Source: Streptoalloteichus tenebrarius (GTDB lineage Bacteria > Actinomycetota > Actinomycetes > Mycobacteriales > Pseudonocardiaceae). From it: a stretch of DNA of 64,000 nt. The notes under the pieces were generated by a model. That model did not search any database and was not told the origin of the DNA. It worked only from the letters and a program-made list of their open reading frames with translations. This document shows positions 18,338-26,637 of the stretch, in pieces. How positions within the stretch are numbered: position 1 is the first letter of the stretch; each line of letters begins with the position of its first letter. The DNA lies in the NCBI RefSeq assembly GCF_024171885.1, contig NZ_JAMTCP010000002.1, forward strand, positions 186,001 to 250,000, read 5' to 3'. Made by a program: the position numbers and the translations under genes.

Positions 18338-19003
18338 ATGTTCGGATGGCGGCGCCGACGGCGTGGCGGTGACGGCGGGGACGGCTCCGCCGAGGCGGCC
18401 GGGACCAGCGGGGACCGGCACGAGCCGATCGACCCGGCCGACGCGGAGGCCGACGGGCCGTTCGACGCGACCGAGGCCCCCGAGGACGAGCTGTCGCGGC
18501 TCGACCTCGGCTCGGTGCGCATCCCGGTGCCCGACGGCGCGCAGCTCCAGGTGGAGGTCGACCCGGCGGGGCCGGTGCGCGCCGTGCACGTGGTCACCGA
18601 GATCGGCCGGCTCACCGTGAACGCCTACGCCGCGCCGCGCAGCAGCGGGCTGTGGCGGGAGATCAGCCGGGAGCTGGTCGAGCAGCTCCGGTCCGACGGC
18701 GCGCGGGTGAGCAGGGTGCGGGGCGAGTGGGACGACGAGCTCGTGGCGTCCTCCCCCGAGGTGGCGCTGCGGTTCGTCGGCGTGGACGGCCCGCGCTGGC
18801 TGCTGCGGGGCGTGGCCGCCGGGCCCGTCGACAACGCCGAGGAGCTCGCCGAGCTGTTGCACGACGTCGTGCGGGGCACGGTCGTGGTGCGCGGCCCCGA
18901 GCCGCTGCCGGTGCGCACGCCGTTGCCGATCGAGCTGCCCGAGCCCATCGCGCGGCACATCCAGCAGGCGCACCAGGCCCAGCAGGCGCAACAGCAGGGC
19001 TGA
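18338..19003 (+). CDS. DUF3710 family protein
   Basis: 221 residues. A basic start (FGWRRRRRGG) and acidic linker precede the conserved domain: LDLGSVRIPVPDG, RLTVNAYAAPRSSGLWREI, WLLRGVAAG and VVVRGPEPLPVRTPLPIELP. It ends in a Gln-rich helix (QQAHQAQQAQQQG). It is translationally close to dut (5-bp gap, ribosome site GAGGGCTAGAGGGC). The family is encoded next to dut in many actinobacteria; its role is not known. Confidence 0.9.
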   Translation: MFGWRRRRRGGDGGDGSAEAAGTSGDRHEPIDPADAEADGPFDATEAPEDELSRLDLGSVRIPVPDGAQLQVEVDPAGPVRAVHVVTEIGRLTVNAYAAPRSSGLWREISRELVEQLRSDGARVSRVRGEWDDELVASSPEVALRFVGVDGPRWLLRGVAAGPVDNAEELAELLHDVVRGTVVVRGPEPLPVRTPLPIELPEPIARHIQQAHQAQQAQQQG

Positions 19004-19015
19004 TCCAGCACGCCT

Positions 19016-19048
19016 CCGCGCGGCGCCGGGGTTCCCGGCGCCGCGCGG
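19016..19048 (+). terminator. Terminator of the dut-DUF3710 operon
   Basis: Perfect 15-bp arms (19016-19030 and 19034-19048) with a 3-base loop, beginning 12 bases after the stop. Confidence 0.85.
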
Positions 19049-19086
19049 GCCGGAGCGCGTGGCCGCGGCGTGCGGCGCGACCGGGG

Positions 19087-19114
19087 TGACGAGATCACCC
19101 CGGCCGGCTACCGT
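19087..19114 (+). promoter_or_regulatory. Promoter of the LysE exporter gene
   Basis: TGACGA (19087-19092), a 16-base spacer and TACCGT (19109-19114) resemble a housekeeping promoter. The start codon lies only 6 bases after the -10, so the transcript would be leaderless. Confidence 0.5.
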
Positions 19115-19120
19115 GCCGCC

Positions 19121-19759
19121 ATGCCCGACTCCGCCGAATGGTTGGTCTTCCTCAGCGCCACGCTCGTCTTCGCCGTCGTGCCCGGCCCGGGAATGCTCTA
19201 CGTGATCGCCAGGGCCCTGTCCGGCGGCTGGCGCGAGGGCGTGCGCTCGGTCCTGGGGACCGCCGCGGGCGCGACCGTCCACGTCGTCGCGGCCGCCGCC
19301 GGCCTCTCGGCCGTGCTGGCCACCTCCGCGACCGCGTTCACCGTCGTGAAGCTGGCCGGCGCCGCCTACCTCGTCTACCTGGGCGTGCGGGCGTTGGTCG
19401 CCAGGGACGAGGGCGCGCGCGTGGAGCTCGGCGAGGCCGCGAGCCAGCGCCGGGGGCGCGCCACCTTCCTCCAGGGCGTGGTCACCGAGGTGCTCAACCC
19501 GAAGACCGCCCTGTTCTTCCTCGCCTTCATCCCGCACTTCGTCCACGAGGACCGGGGGTCGGCGCCGCTGACCTTCGCGGTGCTCGGCGTGGTCGTGGTC
19601 GGCGCCGCCATGCTCGCCGACCTCGTGGCGGTGACCTTCGCCGGGCCGCTCGGCCAGCGGCTGGCCCGCGACCCGCGGTGGCGGGTGCGGCAGCGGGTGG
19701 CGAGCGGGTTGACCATGATCGGTCTCGGCGGGGCCCTGGTGCTCGCCGAGAACGCCTGA
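19121..19759 (+). CDS. LysE/RhtB-family amino acid exporter
   Basis: 212 residues with six hydrophobic helices. The family signatures are PGPGMLYVIARALSGGWREG at the N-terminus and TEVLNPKTALFFLAFIPHFV in the middle. Such proteins export amino acids or their derivatives by proton antiport. There is no ribosome site before ATG 19121, and the promoter lies directly upstream, so translation is probably leaderless. The substrate is unknown. It is separate from the B12 locus that follows. Confidence 0.9.
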   Translation: MPDSAEWLVFLSATLVFAVVPGPGMLYVIARALSGGWREGVRSVLGTAAGATVHVVAAAAGLSAVLATSATAFTVVKLAGAAYLVYLGVRALVARDEGARVELGEAASQRRGRATFLQGVVTEVLNPKTALFFLAFIPHFVHEDRGSAPLTFAVLGVVVVGAAMLADLVAVTFAGPLGQRLARDPRWRVRQRVASGLTMIGLGGALVLAENA

Positions 19760-19849
19760 CCGTCGCGTGTGGACCGACCGCCGCGCGGCGTGACACGCGC
19801 GACGACAGACATGGTTGGTCGCCCCCGACGGCGTCTGCGACGATTCCGA

Positions 19850-20010
19850 ACCGACCGAACGAGGGGTGTGCGAGGAAGCCGGTGCGAGTCCGGCGCGGTC
19901 CCGCCACTGTGACCGGGGAGCGATCCTCCCGCGTGCGCCACCGGGGCAACGGCCCCGGGAAGGCCGGAGGGGAGCGGTGATCCGGGAGCCAGGACACTCC
20001 GTCCCTCGTG
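19850..20010 (+). ncRNA. Cobalamin riboswitch 1
   Basis: The conserved core is clear: GGAAGCCGGTGCGAGTCCGG, then CGGTCCCGCCACTGTGACC, GGGGAG, GGGAAGGC and the B12 box GAGCCAGGACACTCC at 19986-20000. The Rfam cobalamin class represses expression when adenosylcobalamin binds. It lies about 45 bases before the leader ORF at 20056 and the cobaltochelatase gene. The exact boundaries are approximate. Confidence 0.95.
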
Positions 20011-20055
20011 CCAGGACCTCCACCGGGCGAGGACACCCGAGGAAGGACAGATGGC

Positions 20056-20082
20056 ATGACTTCGTGCCGTGAGCGTTCGTGA
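20056..20082 (+). CDS. Eight-codon leader ORF overlapping the cobaltochelatase start
   Basis: ATG 20056 opens MTSCRERS and stops at TGA 20080-20082, whose first two bases are the last two of the next gene's GTG (20079-20081), a GTGA overlap. GGAAGG at 20041-20046 is a good ribosome site for this ATG, 9 bases away, whereas the cobaltochelatase GTG has none. This suggests the leader ORF is translated and hands ribosomes to the main gene, so a riboswitch acting on this ribosome site would control both. The frame of the main gene is closed by TGA at 20070-20072, which excludes an earlier start there. Confidence 0.6.
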   Translation: MTSCRERS

Positions 20083-22127
20083 CGGCCCGCTACCCGTTCT
20101 CCGCCGTCGTCGGACATGACGACCTCCGGCTGGCGTTGCTGCTGACCGCCGTGCACCCCGGGATCGGCGGTGTGCTGGTCAGGGGTGAGAAGGGCACCGC
20201 CAAGTCGACGATCGTGCGGGGGCTCGCGGCGCTGCTGCCGCCCGTGGACGTGGTCCGGCGCTGCCGGTTCGGCTGCGACCCGGCCCAGCCCGACCGCGGC
20301 TGCCCCGACGGGCCGCACGGCGACCTGTCCGGCGAGGCGGTCGAGCGCCGGCCCGCGCGGCTGGTCGAGCTGCCGGTCGGCGCGACCGAGGACCGCCTGG
20401 TCGGCTCGCTGGACCTGGAGCGCGCGCTGACCGAGGGCGTGCGGGCCTACCAGCCAGGACTGCTCGCCGCCGCGCACCGCGGCGTGCTCTACGTCGACGA
20501 GGTCAACCTGCTGCACGACCACCTGGTCGACCTGCTGCTGGACGCGGCCGCGATGGGCAGGGCGCACGTGGAGCGGGAGGGCGTGTCCGTCTCGCACGCC
20601 GCGTCGTTCCTGCTGGTGGGCACGATGAACCCGGAGGAGGGCGAGCTGCGGCCGCAGCTCCTCGACCGGTTCGGGCTCACCGTGCACGTGGCGGCGGCCA
20701 GGGACGTGGAGACCAGGACCGAGGTGATCCGCCGCCGGCTGGCCTACGAGGCCGACCCCGAGGGTTTCGCCAGGGGCTGGGCGGAGGCCGACGCGGAGCT
20801 GGCCGCGCGGATCGCGGCGGCGCGCCGGGCGCTGGACACGGTGGCGCTGCCGGACGCGGAGCTGCGGCGCATCGCCTCGGTGTGCTCGTCGTTCGAGGTG
20901 GACGGCATGCGCGCCGACCTCGTGGTGGCCCGCACGGCCATGGCGCACGCGGCGTGGCGCGGCGCGGACGCGGTGTCCGAAGTGGACGTCGAGGTGGCGG
21001 CGCGGCTGGCGTTGCCGCACCGCAGGCGGCGGGACCCGTTCGACGAGCCGGGCCTGGACGAGGAGCAGCTCAGCCAGGCGTTGCGGGACGCCCGGTCCGA
21101 GGTGGACGAGCCCGACGAGGACCCGGAGCCGCCGGAGGGGCCCGACGGTCCCGGCGGCGGTCCCGACCAGCCGGACGGCGGCCCTGACGGGAGCGGCCCC
21201 GGCGGTGGCGCGCCCGACGCCGGGTCGGACGGCGGGCCGGACGCCGAGCGACCCGAGCGGCCCGAGGAGCCGGCGCCGGGCAACGGCCGGGCTCCCGCCG
21301 ACCGCCCGCCGGCCGTGCCCGCGCCCGCGTTCCGCGCCCGCCTGCTGGAGGTCCCCGGCGTCGGCGAGGGCGCGCCCGGCCGCCGGTCCCGCGCCAGGTC
21401 CCGCACGGGCCGCGTGGTTCGTTCGTCCACTGTGGACGGTTCAGGGCTGCACCTGGTGGGGACGCTGGCCGCCGCCGCGCCCCACCAGTCCTCCCGGGGC
21501 CGGCGGGGCTCCGGCCTGGTGCTGCGGCCCGCCGACCTCCGGCTGGCCGTGCGCGAGGGCCGCGAGGGCAACCTCGTGCTGTTCGCCGTGGACGCCTCCG
21601 GCTCCATGGCCGCCCGACAGCGCATGTCCGCGGTCAGCGGCGCGGTCCTGTCGCTGCTGCGCGACGCCTACCAGCGCCGCGACAAGGTCGGCATGGTCAC
21701 CTTCCGCGGCGGGAGCGCCGAGGTCGCGCTCCCGCCCACCCCGTCGGTCGACGCGGCCGTGGCCCGCCTGCGCCACCTGCGCACCGGGGGCCGCACCCCG
21801 CTGGCCGAGGGCCTGCTCACGGCCCGCAGGGTCCTGACCGTCGAGCGGCTGCGCGACCCGCGCCGCCGCCCGCTGCTGGTCCTGGTCACCGACGGCAGGG
21901 CGACGGTGTCGGTCACCGGCGGCGACCCGGTGGCGGACGCGGTGCGCGCCGGCGCGCTGCTGGCCGCCGAGGGCGTCGCCGCGGTCGTCGTCGACTGCGA
22001 GCAGGGGCACGTGCGCCTCGGCATGCCCGCCCGCCTGGCCGCCGCGCTGGGCGCGCCGTGCGTCCGGTTGGAAGAGTTGTCGGCCGAGCAGGTCGCCGGC
22101 GTGGTCCGCGCGGCCAGGGCCGCCTGA
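20079..22127 (+). CDS. Cobaltochelatase, ChlI-ChlD fusion type
   Basis: 682 residues combining the AAA+ motor and the von Willebrand factor subunit of Mg/Co chelatases, which drive cobalt insertion by CobN. The N-terminus [20 protein letters not shown] is canonical. Walker A is [10 protein letters not shown] (about residue 32), Walker [13 protein letters not shown] and sensor [19 protein letters not shown] Pro/Gly/Asp-rich linker covers about residues 335-430. The C-terminal VWA domain has the MIDAS motif DASGSM near residue 505. GTG 20079 overlaps the leader ORF stop. The gene begins a run with cobO and cobB. CobN is not in the window. Confidence 0.93.
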   Translation: MTARYPFSAVVGHDDLRLALLLTAVHPGIGGVLVRGEKGTAKSTIVRGLAALLPPVDVVRRCRFGCDPAQPDRGCPDGPHGDLSGEAVERRPARLVELPVGATEDRLVGSLDLERALTEGVRAYQPGLLAAAHRGVLYVDEVNLLHDHLVDLLLDAAAMGRAHVEREGVSVSHAASFLLVGTMNPEEGELRPQLLDRFGLTVHVAAARDVETRTEVIRRRLAYEADPEGFARGWAEADAELAARIAAARRALDTVALPDAELRRIASVCSSFEVDGMRADLVVARTAMAHAAWRGADAVSEVDVEVAARLALPHRRRRDPFDEPGLDEEQLSQALRDARSEVDEPDEDPEPPEGPDGPGGGPDQPDGGPDGSGPGGGAPDAGSDGGPDAERPERPEEPAPGNGRAPADRPPAVPAPAFRARLLEVPGVGEGAPGRRSRARSRTGRVVRSSTVDGSGLHLVGTLAAAAPHQSSRGRRGSGLVLRPADLRLAVREGREGNLVLFAVDASGSMAARQRMSAVSGAVLSLLRDAYQRRDKVGMVTFRGGSAEVALPPTPSVDAAVARLRHLRTGGRTPLAEGLLTARRVLTVERLRDPRRRPLLVLVTDGRATVSVTGGDPVADAVRAGALLAAEGVAAVVVDCEQGHVRLGMPARLAAALGAPCVRLEELSAEQVAGVVRAARAA

Positions 22128-22167
22128 GGCGCCGGCGGGGACCGGCGCGGAGGAGGAGGACGTTCGC

Positions 22168-22782
22168 ATGCCGCAGGGCAAGCCGGCCGTGGTGCCGGAG
22201 GACGGGCTGACGACCCGGCAGCGCCGCAACCGGCCGCTGCTGCTGGTGCACACCGGACCGATGAAGGGCAAGTCCACGGCGGCCTTCGGGCTCGCCCTGC
22301 GGGGCTGGAACCAGGGCTGGTCGATCGGCGTGTTCCAGTTCGTGAAGTCGGCCAAGTGGAAGGTCGGGGAGGAGAACGCGCTCCGCGCCCTGGGCCGGCT
22401 GCACGAGACCACCGGCGAGGGCGGCCCCGTCGAGTGGCACAAGATGGGCGAGGGCTGGTCCTGGGCGCGCAAGCAGGGCACCGAGGAGGACCACGCGGCC
22501 GCCGCCAGGGAGGGCTGGGCCGAGATCGCCCGCCGGATCGCCGAGCAGCGGCACACCCTCTACGTGCTCGACGAGTTCACCTACCCGCTGAAGTGGGGCT
22601 GGGTCGACGTCGACGAGGTGGTCTCGACCCTGCGGGACCGGCCCGGCCACCAGCACGTGGTCGTCACCGGGCGGGACGCGCCGGCGGCCCTGGTCGACGC
22701 CGCCGACCTCGTCGTGGAGATGACCAAGGTCAAGCACCCGATGGACAACGGCCAGAAGGGGCAGAGGGGCATCGAGTGGTGA
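22168..22782 (+). CDS. cobO: Cob(I)yrinic acid a,c-diamide adenosyltransferase
   Basis: 204 residues of the CobA/CobO/BtuR family. It transfers the 5'-deoxyadenosyl group of ATP to cobalt(I) corrinoids. The P-loop HTGPMKGKSTAAFG lies at about residues 29-42, and the Asp of YVLDEFTYPLKWGW is the Walker B. The C-terminus KVKHPMDNGQKGQRGIEW is characteristic. It starts 40 bases after the cobaltochelatase stop. Its own stop overlaps the cobB start as GTGA, which indicates coupling. Confidence 0.96.
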   Translation: MPQGKPAVVPEDGLTTRQRRNRPLLLVHTGPMKGKSTAAFGLALRGWNQGWSIGVFQFVKSAKWKVGEENALRALGRLHETTGEGGPVEWHKMGEGWSWARKQGTEEDHAAAAREGWAEIARRIAEQRHTLYVLDEFTYPLKWGWVDVDEVVSTLRDRPGHQHVVVTGRDAPAALVDAADLVVEMTKVKHPMDNGQKGQRGIEW

Positions 22783-24140
22783 TCCCCCGACTGGTGGTCG
22801 CCGCGCCCGCGTCGGGCTCGGGCAAGACCACCGTCGCCACCGGCCTGGTCGCGGCGCTGCGGCGTCGCGGCCGGGCGGTGGCCCCGTTCAAGGTCGGCCC
22901 GGACTACATCGACCCCGGCTACCACGCGCTGGCGGCGGGCCGGCCCGGCCGCAACCTCGACCCGGTGCTGGTCGGGGAGGACCGGATCGGCCCGCTGTTC
23001 GCGCACGGCTGTCGGGGCGCCGACATCGCGGTGGTCGAGGGCGTCATGGGCCTGTTCGACGGTCGCTCCGGCACCCGCGGCCACGCCTCCACCGCGCACC
23101 TGGCCACCTTGCTCGCCGCCCCGGTGGTGCTGGTCGTCGACGCCAGGGGGCAGAGCAGGAGCCTCGCCGCGCTGCTGCACGGCTTCCGGGGGTTCGACCC
23201 CGCGGTGCGGCTGGCCGGCGTCGTGCTCAACCGGGTCGGCTCCGAGCACCACGAGCGCGTGCTGCGCGAGGCGTGCGACGAGGTGGGGCTGCCCGTGCTC
23301 GGGGTGCTCGGCCGGCACAGCGCCCTGGCCGTGCCGTCCCGGCACCTCGGCCTGGTCACCGCGGCCGAGGGCGGCGACGACGCCCGCCGCGCCGTGGCCG
23401 CGATGGCCGACCTCGTCGACGCCGCCGTCGACCTCGACGCCGTGGTCCGGCTGGCCGGCTCCGCGCCCGAGCTGCCGGTGACGGCGTGGGACCCGGCGCT
23501 GGCCGTGGGGGCCGAGGAGCGACGCCGCCCCGTCGTGGCGGTGGCGGGTGGGGCCGCCTTCACCTTCGGCTACGCCGAGCACACCGAACTGCTCCGCGCC
23601 GCGGGGGCCGAGGTCGTGGTCGTCGACCCGCTGCGGGACGAACGGCTGCCGGAGCGGACCGCGGGGCTGGTGCTGCCGGGAGGCTTTCCCGAGCAACACG
23701 CCGCCGAGCTGGCCGACAACGCGGCGCTGCGGGCCGAGGTGGCGCGGTTCGCGGCGGCGGGACGGCCGGTGCACGCCGAGTGCGGCGGCCTGCTCTACCT
23801 CGCCGCGGAGCTGGACGGCCGCCCGATGTGCGGCGTGCTCGACGCGCGGGGCCGGATGACGGAGCGGCTCACGCTCGGCTACCGGGACGCGGTCGCCGGG
23901 ACCGAGTCCGCGCTGCACCCGGTCGGGGCGAGGGTCAGCGGCCACGAGTTCCACCGCACGGTGCTGGAGCCGGGTGTCGGCGCGTCCCCCGCGTGGCACT
24001 GGCGCGGTCCGACGGGACGCGCGCTGTCCGAGGGGTTCGTCTCGGGCGGGGTGCACGCGTCGTACCTGCACACCCATCCGGCGGGAGACCCGGCGTCGGT
24101 GGCCCGGTTCGTGGCCCGCTGCGCCGACCTGGCGTCCTGA
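22779..24140 (+). CDS. cobB: Cobyrinate a,c-diamide synthase
   Basis: 453 residues; CobB/CbiA amidates side chains a and c of (hydrogeno)cobyrinate with glutamine and ATP. The N-terminal synthetase domain has the P-loop APASGSGKTTVATGL and KVGPDYIDPGYH. The C-terminal class I glutamine amidotransferase domain has the catalytic Cys in VHAECGGLLYLAAEL and a C-terminal His in GGVHASYLHTHPAG. GTG 22779 overlaps the cobO stop. Full length for the family. Confidence 0.96.
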   Translation: MIPRLVVAAPASGSGKTTVATGLVAALRRRGRAVAPFKVGPDYIDPGYHALAAGRPGRNLDPVLVGEDRIGPLFAHGCRGADIAVVEGVMGLFDGRSGTRGHASTAHLATLLAAPVVLVVDARGQSRSLAALLHGFRGFDPAVRLAGVVLNRVGSEHHERVLREACDEVGLPVLGVLGRHSALAVPSRHLGLVTAAEGGDDARRAVAAMADLVDAAVDLDAVVRLAGSAPELPVTAWDPALAVGAEERRRPVVAVAGGAAFTFGYAEHTELLRAAGAEVVVVDPLRDERLPERTAGLVLPGGFPEQHAAELADNAALRAEVARFAAAGRPVHAECGGLLYLAAELDGRPMCGVLDARGRMTERLTLGYRDAVAGTESALHPVGARVSGHEFHRTVLEPGVGASPAWHWRGPTGRALSEGFVSGGVHASYLHTHPAGDPASVARFVARCADLAS

Positions 24141-24687
24141 GCCGGCGTCCTGAGCTGGGCGCGCGCTCCTTCCCTGGTCCTGCCCCGGCGACGGGCGGTC
24201 GGCGTTCTCGCGCGCTGTCGCCCAGTGTCAAGGCGCAGTGTCAAGGCGTGGACATCACATTCGCGACATCGGGTGATCCTGGTGCGTGCGCCCCTGGCTC
24301 GGCCCCCGTCTGGCACCGGGACTTGAGACCCCCGAGGGGGTGGACCGAGGATGATCGCGGCGCAGGCAGCGGGCGTCCTGGCGGGCGCCCTCCCGGTTCC
24401 GCCTCCCGGTCCGCTCGGGGCGGAGGGCGGGCCGGGCGGGGCTGCGAGAGATGATCGACGGGGCGGTACGGTCGTGCCCGACAGGGGCGGCCGGCGCCAC
24501 GCGGCGCTCCGCGACGGGCCAGGCGACGGTGGGGCGTCGGACCGGGCCGCGGAACGCCCGGCCCCGGCACGTCGCCGCCACGCCACTGGTTTGTCCACAA
24601 GGGACAGACGAAGGTGGCGGGGCGAGGCCCCACGCCCCACCCGTCCACCGTCGTCCTCCCGCACCGACGTGGGAGAGGGGAGCAGTT
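24141..24687. other. 547-bp gap between cobB and cobM
   Basis: No riboswitch and no supported gene. It contains a direct repeat CAGTGTCAAGGCG (24221-24245), which on the minus strand is two TTGACAC hexamers, and a dyad site GTCCACAAGGGAC at 24593-24605. The promoter for cobM may lie here. This gap separates cobM from the riboswitch-controlled genes, so cobM may be controlled differently. Confidence 0.4.
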
Positions 24688-26637
24688 GTGAGCGACGCCG
24701 ACGAGCCGACCACCCGCGTCGGGCGGGTCTCCTTCATCGGCGCCGGACCCGGTGCCGCCGACCTCCTCACCGTGCGCGGCGCCCGCCGCGTCGCCGAGGC
24801 CGACGTCGTCGTGTGGGCTCCCGGCCACGTCGCCGCCGAGTGCGTCAGGGAGAACGCCCGCCCCGACGCCGAGATCGTCGACTCCTCCCGGGTCAGCGAG
24901 GACGACGTCGTGGAGATCTACCGGCGCGCGGTGCGGGACCGGCTCCTGGTGGTCCGGCTGCACTCCGGCGACCCCACGCTGTGGGGCTCGCTGCGGGACC
25001 AGCACGAGACCTGCCGCCGGCTCGGCCTGGAGGTGGAGATCGTGCCCGGCGTCTCCGCCGTCTCGGCCGTCGCCGCGGCGGTCGGGCGCGAACTCGCCCC
25101 CGAGGCGGGCGCCGAGGGCACGCGGTCGGTGGTCTTCACGCGACCGGAGGGCGGCGGGACCGCGCTGCCGGACCGGGAGCGGATCCGGGACCTCGCCCGG
25201 CACGGGGCGACCATGGCGGTCTTCCTGTCCGCCTCCCGCACCGCGCAGCTCGCCGAGGAGCTGCGCGCCGGCGGCTGCCCCGAGGACACGCCGATCATCG
25301 TCGCGTCCAAGGCGACCTGGCCGGACGAGGTGCTGGTGCACACCACGCTCGCCGAGCTGGAGGAGACCGTCAAGGCGCACAAGCTGTGGCGGCACGCGTT
25401 GTTCCTGGTCGGCAGGGCCCTGGCGGCGGGAGGGGCGCGGTCGCGGCCGTACCAGGCCGGCCAGCCCCGCACCTACCGCAGGTCCGACCCGTCGGCGCGT
25501 CGCCCGCAGCGACGCGTGGGGCAGCGGCGGGACGCGTCGACGGCGGTCAGGGCCACGGCGAAGGACAACCAGCCGGGGAGGGGCGACCAGCCGGGGAAGG
25601 GCGACCAGCCGGGGAAGGGCGACCGGTGGGCGGAGGACGCGGGCCGGGCCGAGCCGACGCGTTCCCGGGCCGAGCCGACGCGTTCCCGGGCCGTCCGGCC
25701 GGACGCGGAGACCGCGTGGTGGGCGGTGCGGAACTGGCAGGAGAGCGCGAGGAGCGGTGGCGCGCGCTCGGCGGGCCGGTCGTCCCGGTCGCCTCGTCGT
25801 GCCGCTGAGCCGCAGACGCTGTTCGACGCGGGTCAGGACGTGGTGTCCGAGGAGCGCGTCGGTGTTCGTGAAGCTCACGAGACTCGTGAAGTTCGGGAGG
25901 CTCGTGAAGTTCGCGGAGCTTCGGATGTCCAGCCCGTGACGCTGGTGGCGGCCTCTGCGGATGACGCGGCTTCTTTGTCTACTGTGGACACTCCGCATGT
26001 GGACCCCGGTTCGCTGGAGTCCGGGGAGTCCGTGGAGTCCGTGGAGTCCGGGGCGCTGGAGATCTCGGAGCCCGTGGTCGCCGTGGAGTCTTCGGAGACC
26101 CGATCCGCGCCGGAGGGCGGCGAGACCATCCAGACCGGCGGCGAGGCCGCGGCCCCGGGTGTGTCGGAGAACGGTGCCGGGGTGGCGTCCAGGCCGATGG
26201 CGGCGAGTGTGCCGGCCGTGAAGTCTGTGGCGGACGTGGAGGCTGTGGCCGACGTGGAGGCTGTGGCGGAGGTGGACGGCGAAACCGCTGTCCAGCCGGC
26301 TGTCGAGACTCCCGCTGGGGAACCCGTCGTCGACGCGACGACCGACGAGCGGCCGGTGAAGCCGGTCGGCCGGGTGGCCGCCGCGACGAGCACGGCCGGT
26401 CGGGTGACCGCCAGGGTCACGACCACCCGGACGCGCCGTGCCAAGGCCGGCGAGACCGCCGCCGAGCCGGCCGGGGGAGAGCGGAAGAAGAGCGCGGTGA
26501 CGCGTGCGGGGCGCGGGCGTGCCAAGTCCGGTGAGGAGCCGGCGTCGGAGCAGGCCGAGACCGCGACCCCGAAGACTCGCGCGGTGAAGAAGGGCAGCCG
26601 GACCGTGCGGGGGCGGGGTTCGTCCTCGACCGCCTGA
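24688..26637 (+). CDS. cobM: Precorrin-4 C11-methyltransferase with long C-terminal tail
   Basis: 649 residues, of which about 1-262 are a complete CobM/CbiF tetrapyrrole methylase (SAM-dependent methylation of C11): VSFIGAGPGAADLLTVRG, WAPGHVAAECV, the SAM motif RLHSGDPTLWGSL, VPGVSAVSAVAAAVGREL and FLSASRTAQLAEEL. Typical family members are about 250-270 residues. The remaining about 387 residues are disordered-looking repeats: QPGKGDQPGKGD, AEPTRSRAEPTRSR, VREAREVR, VADVEAVADVEAV, then a Lys/Arg/Thr-rich end like a histone H1 tail. The start is GTG 24688 after GAGAGGGGAG. The frame stays intact throughout, and third-position GC falls in the tail. The tail's role is unknown; binding to nucleic acid or to enzyme partners is speculation. 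Confidence 0.9.
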   Translation: MSDADEPTTRVGRVSFIGAGPGAADLLTVRGARRVAEADVVVWAPGHVAAECVRENARPDAEIVDSSRVSEDDVVEIYRRAVRDRLLVVRLHSGDPTLWGSLRDQHETCRRLGLEVEIVPGVSAVSAVAAAVGRELAPEAGAEGTRSVVFTRPEGGGTALPDRERIRDLARHGATMAVFLSASRTAQLAEELRAGGCPEDTPIIVASKATWPDEVLVHTTLAELEETVKAHKLWRHALFLVGRALAAGGARSRPYQAGQPRTYRRSDPSARRPQRRVGQRRDASTAVRATAKDNQPGRGDQPGKGDQPGKGDRWAEDAGRAEPTRSRAEPTRSRAVRPDAETAWWAVRNWQESARSGGARSAGRSSRSPRRAAEPQTLFDAGQDVVSEERVGVREAHETREVREAREVRGASDVQPVTLVAASADDAASLSTVDTPHVDPGSLESGESVESVESGALEISEPVVAVESSETRSAPEGGETIQTGGEAAAPGVSENGAGVASRPMAASVPAVKSVADVEAVADVEAVAEVDGETAVQPAVETPAGEPVVDATTDERPVKPVGRVAAATSTAGRVTARVTTTRTRRAKAGETAAEPAGGERKKSAVTRAGRGRAKSGEEPASEQAETATPKTRAVKKGSRTVRGRGSSSTA

